Source: Mariniradius saccharolyticus AK6 (GTDB taxonomy: Bacteria > Bacteroidota > Bacteroidia > Cytophagales > Cyclobacteriaceae). From it: a stretch of 64,000 nt of DNA. The stretch lies in assembly GCF_000330725.2 (NCBI RefSeq), contig NZ_AMZY02000005.1, forward strand, positions 173,382 to 237,381, written 5' to 3'. Shown here one piece after another: positions 7,698-17,136 of the stretch. Below the pieces are notes generated by a model, which was given only the letters and a program-made list of their open reading frames with translations, made no database searches and was not told where the DNA came from. Numbering within the stretch: the stretch's first letter is position 1; the number at the start of each line of letters is the position of its first letter. The translations under genes and the position numbers were made by a program.

Positions 7698-9608
7698 CTA
7701 AACCTCAACCTCCACCATTTCCCGTACTGCGTTGGCAATTCCCTCGGGGTCGAAGCCACATTCGCGGTGAAGCTCGATCTGTTCGCCGTGCTCCACAATG
7801 CGGTCCGGAATCCCCAAGCGCCTTACCTGAGCGGCGTAACCGTGGTCTGACATCCACTCGATCACGGCAGAACCAAATCCACCCATGATACAGCCATCCT
7901 CCACAGTCAGGACTTTCTTGAATTTCCCAAAAACTTCCTGCAATAACTCCCTGTCAAGCGGCTTCACAAATCGCATGTCGTAGTGTGCGGGCTTCAATCC
8001 TTCTTTCGCAAGCATTGCACAAGCCTCGACGGCATAGTTCCCAATGTGTCCGATTGTCAAAATAGCCACTTCCTCACCTTCCTGCACGATGCGTCCCTGG
8101 CCGATCGGAATTTCTCGCATAGGCGTTCTCCATTCAGGCATCACGCCTTGGCCTCTAGGATAACGGATCGAGAACGGCCCTTCGAACTGCGTAGCTGTGA
8201 ACATCAGGTTGCGGAGCTCCTCCTCATTCATGGGTGCGGAAACGACCATGTTGGGGATGCAACGGAAATAGGCCAAATCATAAGCCCCATGGTGCGTCGG
8301 CCCATCCGCTCCGGCAAAGCCGGCGCGATCCAGACAAAAAACTACCTGGAGATTTTGCAGCGCCACATCGTGCACAACCTGGTCGTAGGCACGCTGCATG
8401 AAGGATGAATAGATATTGCAGAAAGGAATTAGCCCTTGCGTGGCCAAGCCGGCAGAAAACGTGACAGCATGCTGCTCGGCAATACCCACGTCAAATGCAC
8501 GGTCAGGCATTTCCTTCATCATGATATTCATGGAAGAACCGGAGGGCATCGCAGGTGTCACCCCCATGATCTTGGGATTCTGTTTTGCCAATTCCACAAT
8601 GGTATGGCCAAACACATCCTGGTACTTGGGAGCCTGGGGTGCACTTGGGACCTTTTTGAAAATTTCTCCAGTGACCTTGTCGAATAGCCCCGGTGCGTGC
8701 CAAGTAGTCTTGTTGCCGTTTTCGGCAGGGCCATAGCCTTTGCCTTTGACGGTCACGCAGTGGAGTATTTTTGGACCTGGAATATCGCGAAGGTCGGAGA
8801 TGATCTCTACCAAGTGGTTGACATCATGACCGTCGACAGGGCCAAAATAGCGCAGATTGAGCGATTCGAAGAGGTTGCTTTGCTTCAAAATCGCGGACTT
8901 GATGGCTCCTTCGATTTTGGAGATGATCTCTTGGGCTGATGAGCCAAATTTGGATATTTTACCCAAAAGGCTCCACACTTCGTCCTTTACCTTGTTGTAG
9001 GTATGGGAAGTGGTGATATCTGTGAGGTAGTCCTTGAGTGCCCCCACGTTGGGGTCGATGGACATGCAATTGTCGTTGAGAATAATGAGCAAGTTGGTAT
9101 CGGAAACACCCGCATGGTTCATCGCCTCAAAGGCCATCCCACCAGTCATGGACCCGTCGCCGATGACGGCCACGTGCTGTTTGTTTTTTTCTCCCTTGTA
9201 CTTGGAAGCAACTGCCATGCCCAAAGCGGCAGAAATGGAGGTGCTTGAATGGCCCACGCCAAATGTGTCAAACTCGCTCTCTTTCCTTTTCGGAAATCCC
9301 GAAAGACCGCCATATACCCTGTTGGTATGGAAATTATCCCTACGTCCTGTCAGTATTTTGTGTCCATAAGCTTGGTGCCCAACATCCCACACGAGCTGGT
9401 CTTCGGGCGTATTGAGCACATAGTGCAGGGCTACGGTCAGCTCCACTACGCCTAAGCTCGCGCCGAAATGTCCGCCATAAACCGACACGATATCCACGAT
9501 GTACTGTCTCAGTTCATCACAAATTTGGACCAGTTGGTCTTTCGAAAATTTTTTGAGATCGTCGGGTGAGTCGATCTGTGCGAGCAATTTTCCAGGTTTG
9601 ATGGTCAT
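7698..9608 (-). CDS. dxs: 1-deoxy-D-xylulose-5-phosphate synthase
   Basis: This is a protein of 636 residues, starting at MTIKPGKLLAQI (9608); the TTG at 9614 is less likely. DXS condenses pyruvate and glyceraldehyde-3-phosphate to DXP, the first step of the MEP isoprenoid pathway, using thiamine diphosphate. Visible are the ThDP motif GDGSMTGGMAFEAMN, the pyrimidine-domain stretch GIAEQHAVTFSAGLA, DRAGFAGADGPTHHGAYDLAY region (as separate blocks DRAGFAGADGP and THHGAYDLAY), and the C-terminal transketolase domain with LTVEDG. Length matches the family. Two small DUF genes follow at once on the same strand. Confidence 0.97.
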   Translation of the reverse strand: MTIKPGKLLAQIDSPDDLKKFSKDQLVQICDELRQYIVDIVSVYGGHFGASLGVVELTVALHYVLNTPEDQLVWDVGHQAYGHKILTGRRDNFHTNRVYGGLSGFPKRKESEFDTFGVGHSSTSISAALGMAVASKYKGEKNKQHVAVIGDGSMTGGMAFEAMNHAGVSDTNLLIILNDNCMSIDPNVGALKDYLTDITTSHTYNKVKDEVWSLLGKISKFGSSAQEIISKIEGAIKSAILKQSNLFESLNLRYFGPVDGHDVNHLVEIISDLRDIPGPKILHCVTVKGKGYGPAENGNKTTWHAPGLFDKVTGEIFKKVPSAPQAPKYQDVFGHTIVELAKQNPKIMGVTPAMPSGSSMNIMMKEMPDRAFDVGIAEQHAVTFSAGLATQGLIPFCNIYSSFMQRAYDQVVHDVALQNLQVVFCLDRAGFAGADGPTHHGAYDLAYFRCIPNMVVSAPMNEEELRNLMFTATQFEGPFSIRYPRGQGVMPEWRTPMREIPIGQGRIVQEGEEVAILTIGHIGNYAVEACAMLAKEGLKPAHYDMRFVKPLDRELLQEVFGKFKKVLTVEDGCIMGGFGSAVIEWMSDHGYAAQVRRLGIPDRIVEHGEQIELHRECGFDPEGIANAVREMVEVEV

Positions 9609-9740
9609 CAGCAATGTGTTACATGATAAAGGTAATAAACATCAGCATCCGCATAATGTTTTGAAAAAGATAATTTCGGGAGTGGTTTTCGATACAGGCT
9701 TGAATTTACCTGTAGGGTGTTTAATTTACCATTAAATGGA

Positions 9741-9748
9741 TATCTTTG
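9741..9748 (+). promoter_or_regulatory. Probable scpA promoter -7 element
   Basis: TATCTTTG is an exact match to TAnnTTTG, 44 bases before the scpA GTG start. A T-rich stretch about 20 bases upstream could serve as the -33 region. It lies in the 184-base gap divergent from dxs. Confidence 0.45.
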
Positions 9749-9792
9749 AAATCCGTTCGGGCGCAAAAATAATATAAATAATATAGTTTCCA

Positions 9793-10542
9793 GTGAGTTT
9801 CGAAATCAAATTGCCTCTCTTTGAGGGACCTTTCGACCTGATGCTCTTTTTCATCGAAAGAGATGAGCTGGATATCTATGACATTCCGATCGCCAAAATC
9901 ACCCAGGACTTTTTGGAGTATATCCACCATTTGGAGAAGATGGAGATCGAGGTGGCGAGCGAATTTATCCTCTTTGCAGCCACACTGATGAAGATCAAAT
10001 CACGTATGTTGCTGCCACGCCCAGAATTGGATGAGGAAGGAAAGGAAATCGATCCGCGGGAGGAATTGATCCGACACCTATTGGAGTACAAAAAATACAA
10101 ATCGGTGATCCTCGAACTGGCAAGCCTCGAAGAGCAAAGACTCTCCAAGGAAAAAAGGGGCAATATCCAATGGGAATTGGAGCAGCTTTCCAAGGCTGAG
10201 GATGTGGATGCAGAGATGCAGGATTTGGACTTGTTCAAGCTTTTGAAGGTCTTCCAAAGGGTCATGTCCAAATATGCCAACCGGACTGACGAAACCAAAC
10301 ACACGGTTGTGCAGTATCCATATACCATTGAGCAACAAAAGGATTTTGTCTTGGAAAAAATCAGCTTTCGTGACCGGGTTCCCTTCACGGAGTTTGTGCA
10401 ATACAAACCCGACAAAATATTCGTTATTTATACATTTTTGGCCATTTTGGACCTCCTGCAGCTTTCACTCGTGACAATCACGATCGGAGAAGGTTTCAAC
10501 AATTTTTGGGTTGAGAAAAAAGAACCTGTTGCCGCTGCATAA
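9793..10542 (+). CDS. scpA: Segregation and condensation protein A
   Basis: This is a protein of 249 residues that uses a GTG start. ScpA is the kleisin subunit of the bacterial SMC-ScpAB condensin and bridges SMC heads to organise and segregate the chromosome. The family N-terminus is clear (LPLFEGPFDLMLFFIERDEL, then ITQDFLEYI and ASEFILFAATLMKIKSRMLL). A charged middle and a C-terminal winged helix (PFTEFVQYKPDKIFVIYTFLAILDLLQL) follow. The next gene begins 3 bases after the stop. Confidence 0.95.
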   Translation: MSFEIKLPLFEGPFDLMLFFIERDELDIYDIPIAKITQDFLEYIHHLEKMEIEVASEFILFAATLMKIKSRMLLPRPELDEEGKEIDPREELIRHLLEYKKYKSVILELASLEEQRLSKEKRGNIQWELEQLSKAEDVDAEMQDLDLFKLLKVFQRVMSKYANRTDETKHTVVQYPYTIEQQKDFVLEKISFRDRVPFTEFVQYKPDKIFVIYTFLAILDLLQLSLVTITIGEGFNNFWVEKKEPVAAA

Positions 10543-10544
10543 GT

Positions 10545-11600
10545 ATGAAGTTGGACAACAAGAAGATTTTCCAGACACTCAACCCCAATAAAGTATGGGT
10601 TCCAATCCTCATTGGTTTGGCGATCGTTTTTTACATGTTTTACACGGATCCCTCGATCAATGCCAATACCCTCAAAGGGGTTTTTGACGCATCTGTATGG
10701 TGGATATTGTTGGCTATTCTGGTCATTTTGGGACGAGATGTCGGCTATATTTTCAGGATAAGGGAAATCACGGATAGACAACTTACCTGGACACGTGCTC
10801 TGTATGTCATCATCCTTTGGGAGTTTGCGTCTGCTGTGACGCCATCTGTGGTCGGCGGTTCGGCAGTTGCCATTTTTATCCTAAACAGGGAAGGAATCAA
10901 ACTTGGAAAGGCAATCGCTTACGTGATGGTCACAGCGATCCTAGATAACCTGTTTTTTGTCATTGGCGCCCCCATCATCCTGTATTTTGCCCAAGGGAAC
11001 ATTTTCCCTTCCGGAAGGATCATGGAAATGCGATTTGGTAGGAGTATCGAGGTCCTGTTTTGGATTTCCTATGGACTGTATGCCTCGTACTCACTCGTGA
11101 TGGCATTGGCGCTTTTTTACAAGCCCCGGGTTTTCAAATGGGTGTTGTTAAAAATATATTCCATCAAATGGCTTCGGAAATGGAAGCATTCAGCCAACGA
11201 GTACGGCAACCAAATCATCGAAGCCTCGAAGGAACTCATAGGTAAAAACGCCAAATATTGGGTGACGATAATTGTTGCGACGATATTCATTTGGAGTTCC
11301 AGGTACTTGATGCTCAATGCACTAATTGGAGCTTATGCTGATTTGGATATCTATGAGCACATCACGATTTTTGCCCGACAGGTTATCATGTGGATCGTGA
11401 TGATGATATCGCCAACCCCGGGCAGCAGTGGCACGGCAGAGTTTTTCTTTGCCCAGTTCTTTGCCGAGTTCCTCAATGGCTACACCTTCGTGACGAGTAT
11501 CTTGTGGAGGTTGCTGACGTACTATCCCTATTTGTTTTTGGGTGCGATATTCTTACCTCGTTGGATCAAGCAAGTATTTTTTAAAAAGAAAGAGCATTGA
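10545..11600 (+). CDS. YbhN/UPF0104-type flippase-like integral membrane protein
   Basis: This is a protein of 351 residues with about eight membrane segments, matching the lysylphosphatidylglycerol synthase transmembrane region family (UPF0104). Diagnostic stretches are WEFASAVTPSVVGGSAVAIF, LNREGIKLGKAIAYVMVTAI and, late, MISPTPGSSGTAEFFFAQF. Family members without the synthetase domain are thought to move lipids or polyprenyl carriers across the inner membrane. It follows scpA by 2 bases and precedes murF-alr by 23, so the three genes are likely cotranscribed; a link to envelope precursor handling is inference. Confidence 0.88.
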   Translation: MKLDNKKIFQTLNPNKVWVPILIGLAIVFYMFYTDPSINANTLKGVFDASVWWILLAILVILGRDVGYIFRIREITDRQLTWTRALYVIILWEFASAVTPSVVGGSAVAIFILNREGIKLGKAIAYVMVTAILDNLFFVIGAPIILYFAQGNIFPSGRIMEMRFGRSIEVLFWISYGLYASYSLVMALALFYKPRVFKWVLLKIYSIKWLRKWKHSANEYGNQIIEASKELIGKNAKYWVTIIVATIFIWSSRYLMLNALIGAYADLDIYEHITIFARQVIMWIVMMISPTPGSSGTAEFFFAQFFAEFLNGYTFVTSILWRLLTYYPYLFLGAIFLPRWIKQVFFKKKEH

Positions 11601-11623
11601 TCGACAATTGCTATTTTTAGGTT

Positions 11624-14092
11624 ATGATCCAATCGCTCACGCCCCGACAGATTACCGATATTGTCCAAGGGCAATTGCTCGGACCCTCAGAGGACGCGCT
11701 TATCTCGATGGTATCCATCGATTCGAGGAGCATTCTGCAGCCAGAGTCCACGCTTTTTGTGGCGCTCAAAGGCGCCAAATTTGACGGTCACACGTTCGTT
11801 CCTTCTTTGTTGGATTTGGGAGTGAGCTGTTTTTTGGTGAAAAATGATTTCCCCGACGCTGCGTCTATTTCCCATCGGGCAAGTTTCATCCTGGTTGACA
11901 ATACACATACCGCACTCCACCAACTGGCGGCATACCAGCGCAGTCTGTTTAAAAACCCACTCGTCGGCATCACCGGGAGCAACGGGAAGACCATCGTGAA
12001 GGAATGGTTGGGGCAGGTTTTGGGAAGAAAATTCCCCGTCGCCAAAAGCCCCAAGAGCTACAATAGTCAAGTCGGCGTACCACTTTCCGTATTTGGCATC
12101 CACGCCACCGACAAAGCCGCCATCATGGAAGCAGGTATCTCCAAACAGGGAGAAATGTCCAAATTGGAAGCGATCCTCAAACCCGAAATCGGGATTTTCA
12201 CCAATATCGGTACCGCCCACGAGGAAGGTTTTCCTTCGATGGAGGATAAACTGAAGGAAAAAGCGCTGCTGTTTGACCACAGCAAATTTGTCATTTGCCG
12301 AAAAGAACATGCGGCAATCCACCAGCATTTATTGGACAAATTGGGAGAAGAGCGTCTGATTGTCTGGTCGGACGATGTCGGCTGCGACTATACCCTGACC
12401 GTTCGCAAGGATCCGGATCATGCCAAAATCCTGCTGATGCGGCCGGATTTGAGCATTTTTACCTTTTCGGTTCCCTTCTTGGACGAGGCATCGCTCGAAA
12501 ACATTCGCCATGTAATTGTGGCCTCACTCACCTTGGGTTTGGAGCCGACAGATATCCAGGAAGGCATCAGCCACCTGAAAGCTGTGGAAATGCGGCTAAC
12601 CTTGAAGCCAGGTATCAACGACTGCCTATTGATCGATGATACGTACAACAACGACTTGGCAGGGCTTAGGCTAGCATTAGACTTTATGAGCGCGCAGCGG
12701 CCCAAAGACAGGAAAGTGGTGATCCTCTCAGACATGTTGCAGGTGGGAAAGCCCCAGGAGGTTTACCAAAAAATCGCCGAGCTCCTCCAATACCACCGGG
12801 TTGACTTTCTGGTGGCGGTTGGACAGCATATTCGACAGGCACTTTCCCATTTTCAAGGCGAATCGCGCCATTTTGCGGACACCAAGTCATTGGTTGCCGG
12901 TATCTCCGATCTCAATTTCGAAAACGACCTGATCCTCATCACGGGTGCAAGGGAATTCCGCTTCGAGCAAGTCGTCGATCGGCTGCAGCAGCGGATACAT
13001 GGTACCACCCTGGAGATCAACCTCAATGCGCTGACCCACAATTACAATTTTTACAAATCAAAAATCCTTCCCCATACCAAGATTATGGTCATGGTCAAAG
13101 CCTTCGCCTATGGAGGTGGGGCCGCCGAAATCGCCAATCACCTGCAGCAAATGGGGGCCGACTATCTCGCCGTCGCCTACACCGATGAAGGCGTCGCACT
13201 GCGGGAAGCAGGTATCAAGCTTCCGATTATGGTACTCAATCCGGTACAGGAGTCCTTCATCCACCTGCAGCAGTTCCACTTGGAACCTGTTGTGTATGGC
13301 CTGGATTTTTTCAAACAACTGGGAAAATACTGTCGCCACCAAGGCACCGACATGCATATCCACCTCGACTTTGACACGGGCATGCATCGCCTTGGTTTCG
13401 AAATGGAGCATTTGCAGGATTTGAAAACGCTGATCATTGATTTTCCCGAACTCAGAATAGCCAGTATGTACACCCACCTCGTAGGTGCCGACGAGGAGGC
13501 GCACCATGATTTCTCGATCCGCCAATTGGAGGATTTTCTGAAAATGTGCAGCACCTTGGAATCAGCGCTTAGCTACCGCCCACTCCGCCACGCACTCAAC
13601 TCGGCAGGCATCGTCAGGTACCCCGAATACCAAATGGACATGGTGCGCTTGGGAATCGGGCTCTACGGCGTAGAGGTCAGTGGACTGTATGAGGGACACC
13701 TGAAACCAATCAGCAGCCTGAAAACCACTGTCTCCCAGGTAAAACACCTAAAAGCAGGAGAAACCATTGGCTACAGCAGAAAGGGAAAAATGGACCAAGA
13801 CGGCCAAATCGCCACCATCGCAATCGGCTATGCGGACGGTTATGACAGGCGGTTCAGCAATGGCAGGGGCTTCGTGCTCATCCATGGACACCGTGCACCC
13901 GTGATCGGCAATGTCTGCATGGATATGACCATGCTGGACGTGACGGGCTTGGAGGTGCGTGAAGGCGATGAAGTTTTGATCTATGGACCCGGCATTTCGC
14001 TGAAGGAACTCGCCGAACGCATCGGGACCATTCCCTATGAACTGCTAACCAATATCAGCAGCCGGGTCAAGCGGGTGTATTATTTGGATTAA
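11624..14092 (+). CDS. murF-alr: Bifunctional MurF ligase / alanine racemase
   Basis: This is a protein of 822 residues, a fusion known in Bacteroidota. Residues 1 to about 450 are MurF, which adds D-Ala-D-Ala to UDP-MurNAc-tripeptide; its ATP loop is GITGSNGKTIVKEW, with DDTYNND and the C-terminal LVAVGQHI and LITGAREFRFE. Residues from about 460 on are a PLP alanine racemase: TTLEINLNALTHNYNFYKS, the PLP-Lys motif MVKAFAYGGG (the usual N after the Lys-Ala is F here), MYTHLVGADEE, and the catalytic Tyr region GNVCMDMTMLDVTG. One polypeptide thus makes and uses D-alanine for peptidoglycan in the cytoplasm. Full length with no frameshift. Confidence 0.95.
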   Translation: MIQSLTPRQITDIVQGQLLGPSEDALISMVSIDSRSILQPESTLFVALKGAKFDGHTFVPSLLDLGVSCFLVKNDFPDAASISHRASFILVDNTHTALHQLAAYQRSLFKNPLVGITGSNGKTIVKEWLGQVLGRKFPVAKSPKSYNSQVGVPLSVFGIHATDKAAIMEAGISKQGEMSKLEAILKPEIGIFTNIGTAHEEGFPSMEDKLKEKALLFDHSKFVICRKEHAAIHQHLLDKLGEERLIVWSDDVGCDYTLTVRKDPDHAKILLMRPDLSIFTFSVPFLDEASLENIRHVIVASLTLGLEPTDIQEGISHLKAVEMRLTLKPGINDCLLIDDTYNNDLAGLRLALDFMSAQRPKDRKVVILSDMLQVGKPQEVYQKIAELLQYHRVDFLVAVGQHIRQALSHFQGESRHFADTKSLVAGISDLNFENDLILITGAREFRFEQVVDRLQQRIHGTTLEINLNALTHNYNFYKSKILPHTKIMVMVKAFAYGGGAAEIANHLQQMGADYLAVAYTDEGVALREAGIKLPIMVLNPVQESFIHLQQFHLEPVVYGLDFFKQLGKYCRHQGTDMHIHLDFDTGMHRLGFEMEHLQDLKTLIIDFPELRIASMYTHLVGADEEAHHDFSIRQLEDFLKMCSTLESALSYRPLRHALNSAGIVRYPEYQMDMVRLGIGLYGVEVSGLYEGHLKPISSLKTTVSQVKHLKAGETIGYSRKGKMDQDGQIATIAIGYADGYDRRFSNGRGFVLIHGHRAPVIGNVCMDMTMLDVTGLEVREGDEVLIYGPGISLKELAERIGTIPYELLTNISSRVKRVYYLD

Positions 14093-14154
14093 ACTGTACG
14101 ATTACTTCTAGGAGATGAAATTGCCGACTTCTGACTAACTTGGATCTGATGAGA

Positions 14155-14913
14155 TCAAAGTTTGAAACGAATAGGCAGATACATTTCCGTCTTCACCGGG
14201 TTGCCGTTTTCGACTTTGGGAGAGAAATTTTTCTGATACTTTTTCATCACCCTCAAGGCTTCATTGGCCAACGCTGGATGCACGTCTTCGGGATTCATTA
14301 CTTCAATCTCGGAAATTCTTCCTTCCTCGTCCAATTGGAACGCTAGATATACCATGCCCTCGGCTCGGTCGGACCGCGCTTCAGAGGGGTAATTCAGGTT
14401 ACTAGCCAAGAAGTTGTCCCAGGCCTCCGGCCCGCCAACAATGGAAGCCTCTCGAAAGAGCCCGAGGTCTAAAGGATTGCCCGAGTTATCCCATCTTTTT
14501 TCCTCAACCAGTTGCCAATTCGCAGTTCTTTTGAGAGCCGCAAGTATCCCATTAGAATGAAACACAGAATCAACAGTAGACTTACTGGAATTATCTACTC
14601 GATAAACTCTGATAACGGCCCGGGAATTTTGATCAAAATCCTTTAACGAATATTGTAATACATTCCCTTTTTTCCCTAGATACTCGACCTTCTCTTGTAC
14701 CAAAACACTGTCCAAGTTATAAGTCTTCGCAACTCGAATATTTGACTTGCTTTCCTCCGTAGTTTGGAAATAACGCGGCTCATACTTTGTTACATCCTTA
14801 ATCGGACGCTTGTACTTATTGAGAAAAATAGTTCCCTGGGCAAAGCAGACCTGATGAAATATGCCAATAGAAAACAAAAGCATCAAAAGAAGATAAGACC
14901 GTTGATTTTTCAT
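14155..14913 (-). CDS. Secreted TonB C-terminal-domain protein
   Basis: This is a protein of 252 residues with a signal peptide (MKNQRSYLLLMLLFSIGIF ... CFAQ). The last 85 residues form an energy-transducer TonB C-terminal domain: NLNYPSEARSDRAEGMVYLAF, DEEGRISEIEV, HPALANEALRVMKKY and YLPIRFKL. There is no proline-rich linker or clear retained anchor, so it is unlikely to be the classical TonB that powers outer-membrane receptors. Bacteroidota carry many such periplasmic TonB-C proteins of unsettled role. The middle region is unknown. Convergent with murF-alr. Confidence 0.8.
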   Translation of the reverse strand: MKNQRSYLLLMLLFSIGIFHQVCFAQGTIFLNKYKRPIKDVTKYEPRYFQTTEESKSNIRVAKTYNLDSVLVQEKVEYLGKKGNVLQYSLKDFDQNSRAVIRVYRVDNSSKSTVDSVFHSNGILAALKRTANWQLVEEKRWDNSGNPLDLGLFREASIVGGPEAWDNFLASNLNYPSEARSDRAEGMVYLAFQLDEEGRISEIEVMNPEDVHPALANEALRVMKKYQKNFSPKVENGNPVKTEMYLPIRFKL

Positions 14914-14975
14914 TTGACGGGTTTTGATTACGATGTGATTATTGCAGAGGAGAAATTTTGATCAATTGCTAACCC

Positions 14976-15563
14976 TTACTTTTTCTTCTTCAACGGCTTG
15001 CATTCTTTGCAAAAGTCAGGGTACTGCTCGAGCTCGAGAAGCACTTCCTTGTGCATGCGATCGAGCACTTCCCGGTTCATCCCGAGATCGGCTTCTTCCA
15101 TGGATTGGGTGCTCCTATCGTTCCAATCCTTATTCACGCTTTCAAAGAAGGCCCCGAGCTTGTTGGGGTCAGAAAAAGCTTCCTTTTCGTCGTATATCTT
15201 TTTTCTGAACTTGCGCGCATACAACTCCGCCAAATCAAACTGAAAATCTGCCATGGCGACCATATTGTTGGCCATTTCCAAATTGGGGGCCTTGATGGTC
15301 GAGGCCGTTGGCTGAAATACGACGGTGACCTTTGAGTTAAAGTTTTTGGTAAACATGTACTCGTAGTTACTCATCGCGTAGTTGAAATCCATTTTGATCC
15401 CGGCGCCAAGGTAATATGAGCTAAGGGAAGGATCGATCTTGGTACCCTTGGATTTGAAGTCTTCCAAGGTAACTTCGTATTCGGGTGTCCACTCGATGGA
15501 TTCTTGGGAAAATGCTTCAAAACACAAAAACGCGGCAAAACAGGTTAGTAGAAATTTACGCAT
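14976..15563 (-). CDS. Secreted hypothetical protein
   Basis: This is a protein of 195 residues. The start at 15563 opens a signal peptide (MRKFLLTCFAAFLCFEAFSQ); an ATG at 15596 would add eleven residues ahead of it. The mature part begins with ESIEWTPEYEVTLEDFKSKG and ends with a short Lys run after a CKEC pair. I do not recognise the family. The WTPEYEVTLEDFKS start resembles secreted Bacteroidota proteins that fold like putative zinc peptidases, but no HExxH motif is present. It lies upstream of the TonB-C gene on the same strand. Confidence 0.7.
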   Translation of the reverse strand: MRKFLLTCFAAFLCFEAFSQESIEWTPEYEVTLEDFKSKGTKIDPSLSSYYLGAGIKMDFNYAMSNYEYMFTKNFNSKVTVVFQPTASTIKAPNLEMANNMVAMADFQFDLAELYARKFRKKIYDEKEAFSDPNKLGAFFESVNKDWNDRSTQSMEEADLGMNREVLDRMHKEVLLELEQYPDFCKECKPLKKKK

Positions 15564-15698
15564 AAGGATATAGATTAGGCGTCGAAAAATATCCAAAAAA
15601 TCCCAACCAAAAATCGAACATCAAAAATAAATTTAGACATCTGACTATTTTGTTTCTTGATCCGCGAATGAATCCTTTGGTTTAACCATGGGTGGAAA

Positions 15699-16922
15699 TC
15701 AAGCTTTGAACCGATGAAGTTTAGGCACTCTCATCCTAACCAAAATGACCCCTGCCGAAAGAATTGTCAACAAGCCAACCACCCAAATTGAAACGTTCAT
15801 CCCAAAGGCATCCGCAAGAAATCCCGTCAATATTGCTCCGATGGCGTAACCCAAATCCCGCCAAAGCCTGAAAATTCCGATGCTCTTGGCCCGATCTCCC
15901 GGGTGGGTATTTTCAGCCACAGTTGCCAAAAATGTCGGATAAACCAAGGCCGTCCCAAATCCCAATACGGCGGATAAAGCGAGGTATTCCCACATTTCCT
16001 TAGCAACCACAAATACAAGCAGCGCCACACCCTGTAGCAACATTCCCCAAAACAGAAGCCACTTTTTCGGAAAAACGTCCGCTAACAATCCGGTAAACAA
16101 CTGTCCTATTCCCCAAACCGCCGGATACACCGCGGTAACAATTCCTATCTGCGCCAAATCGAAGCCTTTACCAGACAAAAGAATGGGGAAAATCCCCCAA
16201 ACCATGCCGTCATTCAGGTTATTTACCAAGCCCGCCTGTGTCACTGACCCAAGGTTGGGATTCCGCCAGGAAGTTTCCCAAAAAGGCTTGTGGAGACGCG
16301 GAACTTCCGAGACAGATTGCTCCTTTGCCACGTGGTGTTTTGTGTCTTTCACAAAGAACATCGAACCCAACAAACCCAAAACCGCCATCCCGATCCCGAT
16401 GTAGAAAGGGTAAGGTCTAAGTCCATAGGCCGAGGCTATATATCCTGTCAAAAACGCCACCACAGCGACTGCCAAGTAGCCAGCAAACTCGTTGAGGCCC
16501 ATCGCAAAGCCTCGCTGCTTTTCGCCGACCAAGTCGATCTTCATGACCACGGTGCTACTCCAAGCCAAACCTTGGTTGATGCCAAGCAGCACATTGGCCG
16601 CTACAATCCAATTCCAATCAGAGGCAAACATCAGGATGAACGGAACCGGCAAGCCAAAAAGCCAACCAAACACCAGCAGGTTTTTTCTCCCCACCCGATT
16701 GGCAAAAGCACCAGCAAAGTAATTTGTCAGCGCTTTGACGATACCAAAAACGAAGATAAAGGAGAGAATCGCGGTTTTTGCGGCAATTCCAAACTCTTCC
16801 TCCGCGATTTGGGGTAGGATGCTCCGCTCGAGCCCGACCATCCCGCCCACAAAAGCATTGACGATGACCAACAGGCTGAATTGCCTCCAATTTTCCTTGA
16901 GGCCAAGGTGGACGTTTTGCAT
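15699..16922 (-). CDS. MFS transporter
   Basis: This is a protein of 407 residues with about twelve predicted membrane helices in two halves. The conserved loop between helices 2 and 3 is visible as GAFANRVGRKNLLVFGW, and the second-half counterpart as GLLADVFPKKWLLFWG. The substrate is unknown; the layout fits a drug-efflux or small-metabolite exporter of the major facilitator superfamily. A central cytoplasmic loop carries His-rich DTKHHVAKEQ. It stands alone, divergent from the sugar block. Confidence 0.88.
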   Translation of the reverse strand: MQNVHLGLKENWRQFSLLVIVNAFVGGMVGLERSILPQIAEEEFGIAAKTAILSFIFVFGIVKALTNYFAGAFANRVGRKNLLVFGWLFGLPVPFILMFASDWNWIVAANVLLGINQGLAWSSTVVMKIDLVGEKQRGFAMGLNEFAGYLAVAVVAFLTGYIASAYGLRPYPFYIGIGMAVLGLLGSMFFVKDTKHHVAKEQSVSEVPRLHKPFWETSWRNPNLGSVTQAGLVNNLNDGMVWGIFPILLSGKGFDLAQIGIVTAVYPAVWGIGQLFTGLLADVFPKKWLLFWGMLLQGVALLVFVVAKEMWEYLALSAVLGFGTALVYPTFLATVAENTHPGDRAKSIGIFRLWRDLGYAIGAILTGFLADAFGMNVSIWVVGLLTILSAGVILVRMRVPKLHRFKA

Positions 16923-17136
16923 AATGCAAAAATAGAACGACCCTAACGGCAGGTAAGTGATGATTATTACAAGAATATCATCGCAATGGGACTAGCAAGA
17001 GATTTCAACCAATACTTCCCCAAATTCAGTTGCTAAACAACATATTCCTTGATTTCTTCCATAGGCGGATCAAGGATTTTTCCCATTTTGCCCTATCTTG
17101 GGTCTTAGCTAATCTTAACGCGCTCCACCAAAAAAC

